A stretch of 18,942 nt of DNA from positions 1 to 18,942 of the forward strand of contig CALCWV010000058.1 in the NCBI GenBank assembly GCA_937907645.1, in the 5' to 3' direction. The notes beneath the pieces were generated by a model. That model saw nothing but the letters and a program-made list of their open reading frames with translations, did no database searches and was not told the DNA's origin. A program made the translations under genes and the position numbers. Source of the stretch: an uncultured Clostridia bacterium. GTDB lineage: Bacteria > Bacillota > Clostridia > Christensenellales > UBA1242. This document shows positions 7,034-15,039 of this stretch, one piece after another; position 1 is the first letter of the stretch, and each line of letters opens with the position of its first letter.

Positions 7034-7062
7034 GTATATTTAATTACAAATAGGACAAATTA
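7034..7062 (+). promoter_or_regulatory. Putative sigma-F-type promoter of sigG
   Basis: GTATA (7034-7038) fits the forespore -35 GYWTA. After 14 bp, GGACAAATTA (7053-7062) fits nearly every position of the sigma-F -10 GGNRANANTW. The ribosome site starts only about 9 bp downstream. In B. subtilis sigG is transcribed by sigma-F, so this is the expected promoter class. The spacer is a base shorter than usual. Confidence 0.6.
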
Positions 7063-7081
7063 CCTGTATTGGAGGTGATTT

Positions 7082-7852
7082 GTGGCTAATAGAGTAGTAA
7101 TTTCAGGGATAAATACTTCACAGCTTCCGAAGCTAAGCAATCAAGATATTGAAGATTTAATGAAGAAAGTTAAAAGCGGAGATGAGTTCGCAAGAGATGC
7201 CTTTGTCGTTGCGAATTTAAGACTTGTCCTTTCCATTGTTCAGAGGTTTGGCGGAAAGGGTGAAAAGGCGGATGACATGTTCCAAGTTGGATGTGTTGGA
7301 CTCATGAAAGCTATTGATAATTTTGATGATACGCTTGGAATTAGATTTTCAACTTATGCCGTTCCAATGATTATTGGAGAGATAAGAAGATTTTTGAGGG
7401 ATAACAATTCCATCCGTGTGTCAAGAAGTTTGAGAGATGTGGCATATAAAGTGCTACAAACGAAGGAAACACTCTCAAAGGATTCTTTCAAGGAGCCTTC
7501 TTTGGATGATATTTCTGAGTATCTCGGGATTCCAGTGAAGACGATTACTTTTGCACTCGATGCTATCAGTGAAACGGTTTCACTCAGCGAGCCTATTTCT
7601 AGCGAAGGGGATACGATTGAACTTGAAGATCAGCTCAAAGATTTAAAGGACTGTGATGACAGTCTATATGAGCGAATTGCAATAAAAGAAGCGATAAAAG
7701 ATTTATCGCCACGTGAAAGGGAAATTTTGCTTTTGAGATATTATATCGGCAAAACACAAATTGAGGTCAGTGAAGAGGTCGGCATTTCACAAGCACAAGT
7801 TTCAAGGCTAGAAAAGAATGCTTTAAAAACAATGAAAGAGAGAATTGTTTAA
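7082..7852 (+). CDS. sigG: Late forespore sigma factor SigG
   Basis: SigG directs transcription in the forespore after engulfment. The protein has 256 residues and starts at GTG 7082, with GGAGGTGA at 7071-7078. The N-terminus NRVVISGINTSQLPKL matches the characteristic SigG start and does not resemble a cleaved pro-sequence. Region 2 contains NLRLVLSIVQRFGGKGEKADDMFQVG and FSTYAVPMIIGEIRR, then LRDNNSIRVSRSLRD, all hallmarks of the SigF/SigG group. Region 4 ends with GISQAQVSRLEK. It follows sigE after a 115-bp gap that holds a sigma-F-like promoter. Its last four bases overlap the stop of the convergent YlmC/YmxH-family gene. The tight motif match and location separate it from SigF, which would lie in a spoIIAA-spoIIAB operon. 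Confidence 0.96.
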   Translation: MANRVVISGINTSQLPKLSNQDIEDLMKKVKSGDEFARDAFVVANLRLVLSIVQRFGGKGEKADDMFQVGCVGLMKAIDNFDDTLGIRFSTYAVPMIIGEIRRFLRDNNSIRVSRSLRDVAYKVLQTKETLSKDSFKEPSLDDISEYLGIPVKTITFALDAISETVSLSEPISSEGDTIELEDQLKDLKDCDDSLYERIAIKEAIKDLSPREREILLLRYYIGKTQIEVSEEVGISQAQVSRLEKNALKTMKERIV

Positions 7853-8136
7853 CGTTTTTTGTTTCCTAAGATAAAATTATTTGGCTGATAGGCATTATTG
7901 GCTATTTCGACGAGGATTGAATCTTCGCCGATTTTTATTATTTGTTGCCAGGGGATGAAGAGGGAATCGCCAGACTTAAATACATTCCACAAACTTTGAT
8001 TTCCGCCCGGAACAATTATTCCCATAACATAAGCGTTGGGCAGCGAAAAAACAATGTCGGTTATGTGGCCGAGTCTGCGTCCGTCGACAATATTGATAAC
8101 TTCCTTACATCTTAGCTCTAAAAATGAGGTTTCCAT
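7849..8136 (-). CDS. YlmC/YmxH-family sporulation protein (PRC-barrel)
   Basis: This 95-residue protein is built from one PRC-barrel-like beta domain. It opens with LRCKEVINIVDGRRLGHITDIVF, contains IIVPGG, and ends with the family's IPWQQIIKIGEDSILVEI. Members are common next to sigG and nrdR in Clostridia and are annotated as sporulation proteins, but no molecular activity is established. The gene is convergent with sigG and shares four bases with it. No ribosome-binding site is visible before the ATG at 8136. Instead a sigma-E-type -10 ends about 5 bases before the start codon, so the message may have almost no leader. No alternative ATG, GTG or TTG in frame lies nearby. The last 12 residues (NNFILGNKKR end) are a lineage-specific basic extension. 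Confidence 0.85.
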   Translation of the reverse strand: METSFLELRCKEVINIVDGRRLGHITDIVFSLPNAYVMGIIVPGGNQSLWNVFKSGDSLFIPWQQIIKIGEDSILVEIANNAYQPNNFILGNKKR

Positions 8137-8140
8137 GCTG

Positions 8141-8168
8141 TAGTATATGTGTAAAATTTGAAGAATAT
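8141..8168 (-). promoter_or_regulatory. Putative sigma-E-type promoter of the ylmC-like gene
   Basis: On the minus strand ATATT (plus 8164-8168), a 14-bp spacer, then CATATACT (plus 8142-8149) match the sigma-E consensus KMATATT-N13/14-CATACANT at the -35 core and 7 of 8 -10 positions. The expected start site falls on or just before the ATG. Confidence 0.5.
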
Positions 8169-8208
8169 ATCAATTAAAGACGAATAGGCATGTATGAATT
8201 TTTGTATT

Positions 8209-8232
8209 AAAAAAGAGAGGATAGCCCCTCTT
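8209..8232 (-). terminator. Terminator of nrdR
   Basis: A stem of GAGAGG against CCCCTC, with one mismatch, is extended by long A and T tracts around an ATAG loop. On the minus strand it lies about 50 bp past the nrdR stop. Both flanks are A/T runs, so it could work in either direction. Confidence 0.75.
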
Positions 8233-8282
8233 TTTTTTGTACATAAATCTTCACATCTCTAGAGATATTTAATATTCAAGAA

Positions 8283-8726
8283 TTAAAGTTCTTCAATCAG
8301 CTTTTTAAAGCTTTCGATATCCTTGAACTGACGATAAACTGAAGCGAATCTAACGTAGGCAACTTCGTCGACAGATTTAAGTGCATCGCAGACCATTTCT
8401 CCAATTTCAGATGAAGCAACTTCTTGTTTAAAGTTGTTTTGCAAGTTTTTCTCAATATCCTGAGCCATTTTTTCAATTTGTTCGATAGAAACAGGCCTCT
8501 TTTCACAAGCTTTAATCATTCCATTTCTAATCTTATTGATATCAAATGTCTGTCTGCTTCCGTCGCTCTTAACAACGAGGATAGGTGTAAGTTCAACTGT
8601 TTCATAAGTAGTGAATCTTCTTCCGCAGTTCAAGCATTCTCTACGACGTCTGATAGCGTTTAATTCATCGGTGCTTCTAGAATCGAGAACTTTGCTCTCT
8701 TCGCAACCGCAATAAATACATTTCAT
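8283..8726 (-). CDS. nrdR: Transcriptional repressor NrdR
   Basis: NrdR senses the ATP/dATP state and represses ribonucleotide reductase genes. The 147-residue protein has the expected N-terminal zinc ribbon with Cys at 3, 6, 31 and 34 (CIYC ... CLNC), including the signature DSR and RRRREC. It is followed by the ATP-cone domain from about residue 48 (ILVVKSDGSRQTFDINKIRNGM) to the end, with YVRFASVYRQFKD near 124-136. Length and motifs are fully typical. AGGAG on the minus strand (8733-8737) is 6 bases before the ATG. It is transcribed alone from a good promoter and ends in its own hairpin. Its place next to a YlmC/YmxH gene and sigG is common in Clostridia and does not mean a sporulation role. 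Confidence 0.97.
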   Translation of the reverse strand: MKCIYCGCEESKVLDSRSTDELNAIRRRRECLNCGRRFTTYETVELTPILVVKSDGSRQTFDINKIRNGMIKACEKRPVSIEQIEKMAQDIEKNLQNNFKQEVASSEIGEMVCDALKSVDEVAYVRFASVYRQFKDIESFKKLIEEL

Positions 8727-8753
8727 AGATTTCTCCTTTATTTGTTCATCGCT

Positions 8754-8782
8754 ATTTTAACATAAATTTCTTTTTTATTCAA
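8754..8782 (-). promoter_or_regulatory. Sigma-A-type promoter of nrdR
   Basis: On the minus strand TTGAAT (plus 8777-8782), a 17-bp spacer, then TAAAAT (plus 8754-8759). I saw no NrdR-box pair that I could support. Confidence 0.7.
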
Positions 8783-8864
8783 CTTTTTTTTATCTCTTTA
8801 CCATATTTTTTGCATTTTTTCAATATATTAGTCCTATAACAACAACATATTGAGGTGGACGCAT

Positions 8865-9101
8865 ATGATTTTATCCGAATTAAAGCTGGGACAAGAGGGA
8901 AGAATTGAAGCTTTCAGCGAGAAATGTCCTGTAAAAATAAAGCGCAGACTTCTGGATTTAGGTTTTATTACAGGCACAAAAGTGAGGCTTGTGAGAAAGT
9001 CGATTTTAAGCAAAGTTGTGCTTTTGGAACTTAGGGGATATGTCTTATCACTTCAAAAAAAGATAGCAAATTATGTGATTCTTGGAGGAAAGAATGGATG
9101 A
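8865..9101 (+). CDS. feoA: Ferrous iron transport protein FeoA
   Basis: This 78-residue SH3-like protein works with the FeoB permease in Fe(II) uptake and is thought to modulate it from the cytoplasm. It reads LSELKLGQEGRIEAF, then KRRLLDLGFITGTKVRLVRK and a final strand, the normal FeoA pattern; the LLDLGFITGT segment is diagnostic. AGGTGG (8853-8858) lies 6 bases before ATG 8865, so the TTG at 8850 is rejected. The end overlaps the feoB start by 8 bases, so the pair is coupled. The 120 bp upstream are very T-rich. A weak TTGCAT/TATAAC pair with a 19-bp spacer (8810-8840) is the only promoter candidate, and no clear Fur or DtxR box was seen. Confidence 0.95.
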   Translation: MILSELKLGQEGRIEAFSEKCPVKIKRRLLDLGFITGTKVRLVRKSILSKVVLLELRGYVLSLQKKIANYVILGGKNG

Positions 9102-11205
9102 TGTAACAGAATATCTTTTAGTCGGAAATCCAAACACCGGAAAGACTTCGCTATTTAATAAACTGACCAAAGGGAATGAACATGTGGGCAATTGGCACGG
9201 CGTGACAGTTGAGGAAAAAATTGGACAATATGTCTACTTTGACAAACAAATGAGGCTTGTAGACCTCCCAGGTCTCTATTCTCTTTCGACGCTCAGCTAC
9301 GAGGAGGGAGTTGCCCGTGATTATTTCTACAAGTTCTCCGAAAAGAGGATTCTTCTCATTTGCGACGCCAACAATTTAGCAAGAAATCTCTATCTCGCGC
9401 TTAATCTCATTGAATACGGTTGCCGCCTTGTAATTGCAGTAAATAATATGGACAAAGTCCCAAAGAACAAGATAAATTACAAGAAAATCAGCGAAAAGTT
9501 CGGCGTTGATTTTGTTTCAATTGACGCAAACAAGGGATATGGCTTAAATGAGCTCAATGAAAAGCTTATTTCTGTTGAAAAATGTAAGCCGCTTAAATAT
9601 GTCCAAAAATTCAACCTAAGCAAAATTAAACAGGAGATTGCTTCATTTTTTGACAAGAAAAAATTGGACTATTTCGCCACAAAATGTTTGGAGCGAGATG
9701 AATACGTAATTGAAAAGCTTCCAAAAGAGACCTGGGAGAAAGTTGAAGAGTTTTTGCCAAAAGATTCTATGGAAATGGTAGCTAGGGCCCGCTATGAGTT
9801 TATAGCTAGCGCCATGGAATCATGTGTCGAAACGACAAATGTTGTCTATGGACAAAGCAAGCTTGACAAGATTATGATGAACAAGTTTTTGAGCCTGCCA
9901 ATCTTTTTGCTGCTTCTCATGGGTGTGTTTTATCTAACCTTCTTTTCAATAGGAAAGTTTTTGTCGGACAGCCTTGTTCAGCTTGTAAATCTTGCCGGAC
10001 AACCTCTTTTGTCGTGGCTGAGTGGAATATTTGGCGAAAGCTCGTGGATTGTGTCACTGCTAGATACTGCTATTATTGACGGGATAGGGACAATCTTTTC
10101 CTTCCTGCCACAAGTAGCACTACTTTTCCTTTTCCTCTCAATATTAGAGGACAGCGGATATCTTGCAAGAGTAGCATTTATGTTTGAGGACATCTTCGGC
10201 AAAGTGGGACTTTCAGGGAAGAGCGTGTACACGCTGCTCATGGGATTTGGATGCTCATCCTCCGCCATTTTGACGGCTAGGAACATGGAAGACAAAAACG
10301 CAAAAGTAAAGACAGCACTTCTCACGCCATATATTAGCTGCAGCGCGAAATTCCCGCTTTATCTCGTCATCGGAGGAGCGTTCTTTGGAGTCAATAATAT
10401 CTTCTATATAATGGGGCTTTATCTCCTTGGTGTTATCCTTTCAATTTTTATGAGCTATATATTCGAAAAGACGGTCTTAAAAAGCAAAGAGCAATCCTTT
10501 ATCTTGGAATTTCCTCCATACAGAATGCCGTCGTTCAAAAGAGTGGGGAAAGTTCTATATGAGAATGTAAAACTCTTTATTCAGCGTGTTGGAACGCTTC
10601 TCATTTCTATGAATGTAATTGTTTGGATTTTGTCCAACTTTACATTTAAAATGCACTATGTTCCGTCGACTCAAGGGAGCATGCTTGAGACTCTCGGCAA
10701 AGTCATTGCTCCGATTTTTATCCCTCTTGGCTTTGGCTCTTGGGGAGTTTCGTCGTCAATCCTTGCAGGGATTATAGCCAAGGAAGTAATCATAACCTCT
10801 ATTGTGATGTTTAATGGGATAAATGGCAAGGGAGATATAGTCTCATCCCTCACAAATCATAATAATCCAGTATATTTTGCGGGAATCCCAAATGTTTTAT
10901 CCTTCCTAATCTTTAGCTCTATCTATTCTCCTTGTGTCACAACGATGGCAGTTCTTTCAAAAGAAATTGGAAAGAAGTGGACGTGGCTTGGAATCCTTAT
11001 TCAGCTTGTAGTGTCATATATAGTCACACTTTTCTTCTTCAATGTATTTAAGGCCATGGAGAGCTTTGGTGTCACACCTGTGCTTATGATCATACTTGCA
11101 TTTGTCGTTGTCTTAGTGTCAGTGTTTGTTGTAATCGATCGCTTAAAAAAGAAGAAAACTTGTGCTTTTAATTGCAGCGCTTGTGGCAAATGTCACAAAA
11201 GATAG
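9094..11205 (+). CDS. feoB: Ferrous iron transporter FeoB with Cys-rich C-terminal tail
   Basis: FeoB is the inner-membrane Fe(II) permease with an N-terminal GTPase. The protein has 703 residues from ATG 9094, with GGAGGAA upstream. The G1 loop GNPNTGKTS (11-19), G3 DLPG, and G4 NNMDK are present. A helical insertion domain leads to the membrane part, with its two gate motifs visible (GFGCSSSAILTARNMED and PYISCSAKFPLYL), and a final domain. The last 50 residues (from about 11056) are a membrane segment, a KKKK run, then CAFNCSACGKCHKR with four cysteines. This tail looks like the separate small FeoB-associated Cys-rich membrane protein that follows feoB in many Firmicutes, here joined in one chain. 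FeoC is not seen. It is cotranscribed with feoA. Confidence 0.97.
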   Translation: MDDVTEYLLVGNPNTGKTSLFNKLTKGNEHVGNWHGVTVEEKIGQYVYFDKQMRLVDLPGLYSLSTLSYEEGVARDYFYKFSEKRILLICDANNLARNLYLALNLIEYGCRLVIAVNNMDKVPKNKINYKKISEKFGVDFVSIDANKGYGLNELNEKLISVEKCKPLKYVQKFNLSKIKQEIASFFDKKKLDYFATKCLERDEYVIEKLPKETWEKVEEFLPKDSMEMVARARYEFIASAMESCVETTNVVYGQSKLDKIMMNKFLSLPIFLLLLMGVFYLTFFSIGKFLSDSLVQLVNLAGQPLLSWLSGIFGESSWIVSLLDTAIIDGIGTIFSFLPQVALLFLFLSILEDSGYLARVAFMFEDIFGKVGLSGKSVYTLLMGFGCSSSAILTARNMEDKNAKVKTALLTPYISCSAKFPLYLVIGGAFFGVNNIFYIMGLYLLGVILSIFMSYIFEKTVLKSKEQSFILEFPPYRMPSFKRVGKVLYENVKLFIQRVGTLLISMNVIVWILSNFTFKMHYVPSTQGSMLETLGKVIAPIFIPLGFGSWGVSSSILAGIIAKEVIITSIVMFNGINGKGDIVSSLTNHNNPVYFAGIPNVLSFLIFSSIYSPCVTTMAVLSKEIGKKWTWLGILIQLVVSYIVTLFFFNVFKAMESFGVTPVLMIILAFVVVLVSVFVVIDRLKKKKTCAFNCSACGKCHKR

Positions 11206-11225
11206 AAATATATAAAAGAAAACCT

Positions 11226-11254
11226 TTGCTTTTTGCCGATATTTGTGATAAAAT
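11226..11254 (+). promoter_or_regulatory. Sigma-A-type promoter of der
   Basis: TTGCTT (11226-11231), a 17-bp spacer, then TAAAAT (11249-11254). It lies just past feoB, so der need not depend on iron-regulated transcription. There is no terminator between feoB and this site. Confidence 0.6.
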
Positions 11255-11273
11255 AACAACACGGAGAGTGAGA

Positions 11274-12581
11274 ATGGCTAAACCTATTGTTGCCGTTGTT
11301 GGAAGGCCAAATGTCGGCAAGAGCACATTTTTTAATAAGATAGTTGGAAAGAGAATTTCAATTGTAGATGATGCCCCTGGTGTTACTAGGGACAGGATTT
11401 ATGCTGACGCTGAATGGTGCGGCAAAAAATTCACTCTTATTGACACTGGTGGACTAGATCCAAAGAGCGATGATGTATTTCAAAAAGTTATCGAAGAGCA
11501 AGCTAATATCGCAATGGAAATGGCAGATGTTATTGTTATGCTTGTCGATGCAAAGTCGGGAATTGCTCTCGCAGATGAAATTCTTGCTAAAAAGCTCAGA
11601 AATGCAAACAAGCCAGTTGTTCTTATCGTCAATAAACTCGATAAATTTAACGTTGAGGACACCTATGAATTCTATCAACTTGGGCTCGGCGAGCCATATC
11701 CGTTGTCTTGTGAACAGAGCAAGGGGATAGGAGATGTCTTGGATGTTATCACATCATATTTCAAGGATATCTCGGATGACGAAGATAAAAACGGGCTTAA
11801 GATTGCTGTTGTTGGAAGACCAAATGTTGGCAAAAGCTCAATCATTAACAGGATGCTGGGAGAGAAGAGAGTGGTTGTTTCAAATGTAGAAGGAACAACA
11901 AGAGATTCTGTATTTATCCCATTTAAATACAATAGAAAAATGTATCAGCTCGTAGACACTGCGGGACTTAGAAGAAGCAGGAGCGTTGAAAATGTTTCTG
12001 TGGAAGGCTACTCAGTTTTACGAACAATGAGTGCTATTGAAAAAGCGGATGTTGTTTTAATTGTTTTTGACGGAAGCCAGCCTTTAACTGAGCAAGATAT
12101 CCGAATTGCTGGATATGTTCATGAAGCAGGAAAACCTAGTGTTGTCGTTGTAAATAAAGTCGACATTATGGAAACAAAGAAAGAACAGGTCAAAGAAAAA
12201 CTTATGGACGAACTTTCATACATGGATTATCTCCAAGCTGTATTTATTTCCGCAAAAGAGGGAACAAGACTAGGGGATATTATGCCAGCAGTTTTGAAAG
12301 TTTATGAAAATGCGTCAAAGAGAATTACAACTGGACTATTAAACGATGTTCTCCAAGACGCAATTCTCAATTTTGAGCCACCAGCTAGGAACGGAAAGAA
12401 AGTTAAGTTGTCATATATAACACAAGCGGAAACAAATCCTCCAACTTTTGTTATCTTTGCAAACGATGCAAAGCTTATTAATTTCTCATATGAGAGATAT
12501 TTGGAGAATAAATTTAGAGAGAAGATTGATTTTTCAGGAACTCCTATAAAAATAATATTTAAGTCAAGGGAGGAGAAATAA
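11274..12581 (+). CDS. der: Ribosome-assembly GTPase Der (EngA)
   Basis: Der is an essential GTPase in late maturation of the 50S ribosomal subunit. The 435-residue length is standard. It has two tandem GTPase domains, the first with GRPNVGKSTFFN, DAPGVTRDR, DTGG and NKLD, the second with GRPNVGKSSIIN, GTTRDS, DTAGLRR and NKVD. They are followed by a C-terminal KH-like domain ending in GTPIKIIFKSREEK. ATG 11274 has GGAG (11263-11266) 7 bases upstream. The longer in-frame reading from 11172 overlaps feoB and adds a non-homologous 34-residue head, so it was rejected. The stop shares one base with the plsY start. All catalytic elements are present and nothing is odd. Confidence 0.97.
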   Translation: MAKPIVAVVGRPNVGKSTFFNKIVGKRISIVDDAPGVTRDRIYADAEWCGKKFTLIDTGGLDPKSDDVFQKVIEEQANIAMEMADVIVMLVDAKSGIALADEILAKKLRNANKPVVLIVNKLDKFNVEDTYEFYQLGLGEPYPLSCEQSKGIGDVLDVITSYFKDISDDEDKNGLKIAVVGRPNVGKSSIINRMLGEKRVVVSNVEGTTRDSVFIPFKYNRKMYQLVDTAGLRRSRSVENVSVEGYSVLRTMSAIEKADVVLIVFDGSQPLTEQDIRIAGYVHEAGKPSVVVVNKVDIMETKKEQVKEKLMDELSYMDYLQAVFISAKEGTRLGDIMPAVLKVYENASKRITTGLLNDVLQDAILNFEPPARNGKKVKLSYITQAETNPPTFVIFANDAKLINFSYERYLENKFREKIDFSGTPIKIIFKSREEK

Positions 12582-13369
12582 TGATATATCTATATTTTGC
12601 AATCATTGCTATAGCCTCTTACTTTATTGGGAGCGTCAACTTTGCAAGAATTCTTGCATGGAAAAGACGTAATCAAGATATAACGACAAAGGGAAGTTTT
12701 AATCCAGGAACAATGAATATGCTTCGAGTTTATGGATTTGGAATCGCACTTTGGACATTAATTCTTGAATTTATTAAGGGAGGAATCCCAGCCCTAATCA
12801 GCGGACTTGTTATGGAACACTTCTTCCCAGGAATGTTCTATATAGCCTACTTTGTATCAGGCCTCAGTGCTGTTATCGGACAAATTTTTCCAGCTATTTA
12901 CAAGTTTAAAGGTGGCAAAGGCTTAGGCACTTGCGCGGGAGTTTTCTTCTTTAGTCCACTTTGGTGGGTGGGAATAATTCTCTTTATTATTTGCTTTATG
13001 GAGCTATATTTAATCAACATCCCATCAGTTGTAACGCTGACATATATTACTCTTCTTGGAGTTGCTACAACTATATATATGACCGTGTTTGAAACTGTCA
13101 AGTTGTACTTTATCATCCCATTTGGAAGGACGCTTTCCTATTGGTGGGTCGCACTTGTGCTCATGTGGTGCATGATAGCAATTGTATATATAGCGCATCG
13201 AAAGAACTTCTATCGACTTGTGCACGGGAAAGAAAATAAAATCAATTTCAAAAAGAATTTATCCGACTTCTTCCACAGAAAAGATAAAAGCGTTGAAATT
13301 GAGGAAAATGTAGAGCAAAAACCTGAAGCAGAAATTGTTGTAGAAGATACAGAAAATAAGAATAATTAA
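12581..13369 (+). CDS. plsY: Divergent PlsY-type glycerol-3-phosphate acyltransferase
   Basis: PlsY moves an acyl chain from acyl-phosphate to glycerol-3-phosphate, starting phospholipid synthesis. The family motifs can be followed in order: FIGSVNFARILA (15-26), GSFNPGTMNMLRVYG (38-52), EFIKGGIPA (63-71), and GQIFPAIYKFKGGKG (100-114), within about six membrane segments. Two usually invariant positions differ: DxxKG is ExxKG (Glu63), and the His of GHxFP is Gln101. The protein has 262 residues against about 200 for typical members. The extra length is a charged, glutamate-rich cytoplasmic tail after roughly residue 207. AGGAG precedes ATG 12581, which overlaps der by one base. In many Clostridia gpsA follows plsY; here spoIVA comes next. 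The family is clear; whether it is fully active is uncertain. Confidence 0.85.
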   Translation: MIYLYFAIIAIASYFIGSVNFARILAWKRRNQDITTKGSFNPGTMNMLRVYGFGIALWTLILEFIKGGIPALISGLVMEHFFPGMFYIAYFVSGLSAVIGQIFPAIYKFKGGKGLGTCAGVFFFSPLWWVGIILFIICFMELYLINIPSVVTLTYITLLGVATTIYMTVFETVKLYFIIPFGRTLSYWWVALVLMWCMIAIVYIAHRKNFYRLVHGKENKINFKKNLSDFFHRKDKSVEIEENVEQKPEAEIVVEDTENKNN

Positions 13370-13388
13370 AGATATGCCTTCATAGAAT
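13360..13388 (+). promoter_or_regulatory. Putative sigma-E-type promoter of spoIVA
   Basis: GAATAAT (13360-13366), a 14-bp spacer, then CATAGAAT (13381-13388). It matches KMATATT at 6 of 7 and CATACANT at 7 of 8 positions. The leader of about 30 bases then reaches GGAGG (13414-13418). The -35 overlaps the last codons of plsY. Confidence 0.6.
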
Positions 13389-13424
13389 GTATTGTCGCAA
13401 AACAGACATCTATGGAGGTTTTTT

Positions 13425-14903
13425 ATGGAGAAGTGCGAACTTTATAACGATATCAAATCACGAACAAACGGTGATATTTACGTTGGAGTTGTTGGGCCTG
13501 TTAGAGTGGGGAAGTCAACATTTATTACTGAGTTCATGAAGAAACTCGTTGTTCCAAATATACAAGAGAAAAATGCGAAAGAGAGAACAATAGATGAACT
13601 CCCTCAGTCAGCTGATGGAAAGACAATTATGACAACTCAGCCAAGATTTATTCCTAACGAGGCAGTTAAAATCAATGTTGCAGATAATGTTGAGCTCAGC
13701 GTTAGATTAATTGATTGCGTGGGATATATCGTTGCTGGAGCTGTCGGACATATCGAAAACGAAAAGCCAAGAAAAGTTAAAACTCCTTGGAGCGATGATG
13801 ATATGCCTTTTGAAGAAGCTGCAGAAATTGGCACAAAGAAAGTTATGCAAGAACATTCTACAGTCGGGATTGTTGTAACAACAGATGGAAGCGTGACAGA
13901 TATTCCTAGAAGCAACTATGTAGAGGCGGAGGAAAGAGTTGTTGCAGAAATGAAGGCGAGCAACAAGCCATTCGTTATGGTGCTAAATTGCAAAGAGCCA
14001 AACTCTTCTGTTGCAAAGAAAATGGCTGAAAGCTTAGCTCAAAAATATGCTGTTCCTGTCCTTCCAATCAACGCTCTTGAAATGAAAGAAGGGGATATCG
14101 ATAAGATTTTTGAAAAGCTATTGTTTGAATTCCCAATTACTTCTGTAAAAATCAACATGCCAAAGTGGTTGCAAGCACTTAGCTACGATGATGAGATTAT
14201 CCAAGAGGTTGTAAGAGAAATTAGGACTTTCGCTTCAGGAATGAGTAAGCTCAGCGACGTTGACAAAGATAAATTGGCCTTTGTTGGAAGCGAGTCATTT
14301 GACCCTATAACTTTCTCAAATATCCAAATGGGAGACGGAACAGTAAGATTTAACGTTGTTCCAAAGGAAACACTTTTCTATCAAGTTCTTTCAAACGAAT
14401 GTGGATATGAAATTAAAGACGACTATGAGCTTATCACATATATCAAAGATCTCGCAGTTGCCAAAGTTGAATATGACAAGATCAAAGATGCTCTCGATGA
14501 GGTTAGAGAAACAGGCTATGGCGTTGTTCAACCTACCAAGGAAGACTTCGAACTCGCTCAACCAGAACTTGTTAAACAAGGGAACAAGTATGGTGTTAAG
14601 ATAAAGGCAACAGCTCCAAGCTGGCATATCTTGAGAGTAGATGTCAACACTGAGGTTACACCTTTAGTTGGAAGTGAAGTTCAAAGTCAAGACCTAATTG
14701 ACAGCTTAGCAGCGCAGATTGAAACAGATCCAAACTCAATCTGGGAGACAAATATCCTTGGCAAGAACCTTCAATCACTCATCGGGGACAACATCTCTTC
14801 AAAGCTCATTATGATGCCTACTGATGCTCAAAAGAAGATGAGAAAAACCTTGACAAAGATTATCAACGAAGGCAAGGGAGGAATGATCTGTATCTTATTA
14901 TAA
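13425..14903 (+). CDS. spoIVA: Stage IV sporulation protein A (coat-basement ATPase)
   Basis: SpoIVA is made in the mother cell, hydrolyses ATP and polymerises into the basement layer of the spore coat on the outer forespore membrane. It is anchored there by SpoVM. The 492-residue length matches the B. subtilis protein. The Walker A loop GPVRVGKST is at about 24-32, the threonine-rich motif GKTIMTTQPRF follows at about 64-74, and LIDCVGYIV is the Walker B region. Further blocks, EEAAEIGTKKVMQEHST and the C-terminal INEGKGGMICILL, are nearly diagnostic. ATG 13425 has GGAGG 6 bases upstream; the TTG at 13392 lies before that and was rejected. The gene is preceded by a sigma-E-like promoter, followed by a terminator, then by spoVM. 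No oddities. Confidence 0.97.
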   Translation: MEKCELYNDIKSRTNGDIYVGVVGPVRVGKSTFITEFMKKLVVPNIQEKNAKERTIDELPQSADGKTIMTTQPRFIPNEAVKINVADNVELSVRLIDCVGYIVAGAVGHIENEKPRKVKTPWSDDDMPFEEAAEIGTKKVMQEHSTVGIVVTTDGSVTDIPRSNYVEAEERVVAEMKASNKPFVMVLNCKEPNSSVAKKMAESLAQKYAVPVLPINALEMKEGDIDKIFEKLLFEFPITSVKINMPKWLQALSYDDEIIQEVVREIRTFASGMSKLSDVDKDKLAFVGSESFDPITFSNIQMGDGTVRFNVVPKETLFYQVLSNECGYEIKDDYELITYIKDLAVAKVEYDKIKDALDEVRETGYGVVQPTKEDFELAQPELVKQGNKYGVKIKATAPSWHILRVDVNTEVTPLVGSEVQSQDLIDSLAAQIETDPNSIWETNILGKNLQSLIGDNISSKLIMMPTDAQKKMRKTLTKIINEGKGGMICILL

Positions 14904-14920
14904 TTAATAGATAAAAAAAT

Positions 14921-14947
14921 AAAAAGCTAGCATATGCTGGCTTTTTT
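14921..14947 (+). terminator. Terminator after spoIVA
   Basis: AAAAAGCTAGC pairs with GCTGGCTTTTT (one G-T pair) around an ATAT loop and runs into a T tract. Confidence 0.85.
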
Positions 14948-15039
14948 AATTATACAAATATTAAATTTATTAATACAAAATATTAGATTTAGCTAGGATT
15001 TTTAATCACACATCCTTTCATATGGGCATATATAAGATT

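Noticed and set aside
8810..8840. Promoter of feoA (TTGCAT/TATAAC)
   Set aside because: The spacer is 19 bp, both hexamers are weak, and the region is too T-rich to trust the match.
11172..11273. N-terminal extension of Der
   Set aside because: It overlaps feoB in another frame, is not Der-like, and a good ribosome site precedes the ATG at 11274.
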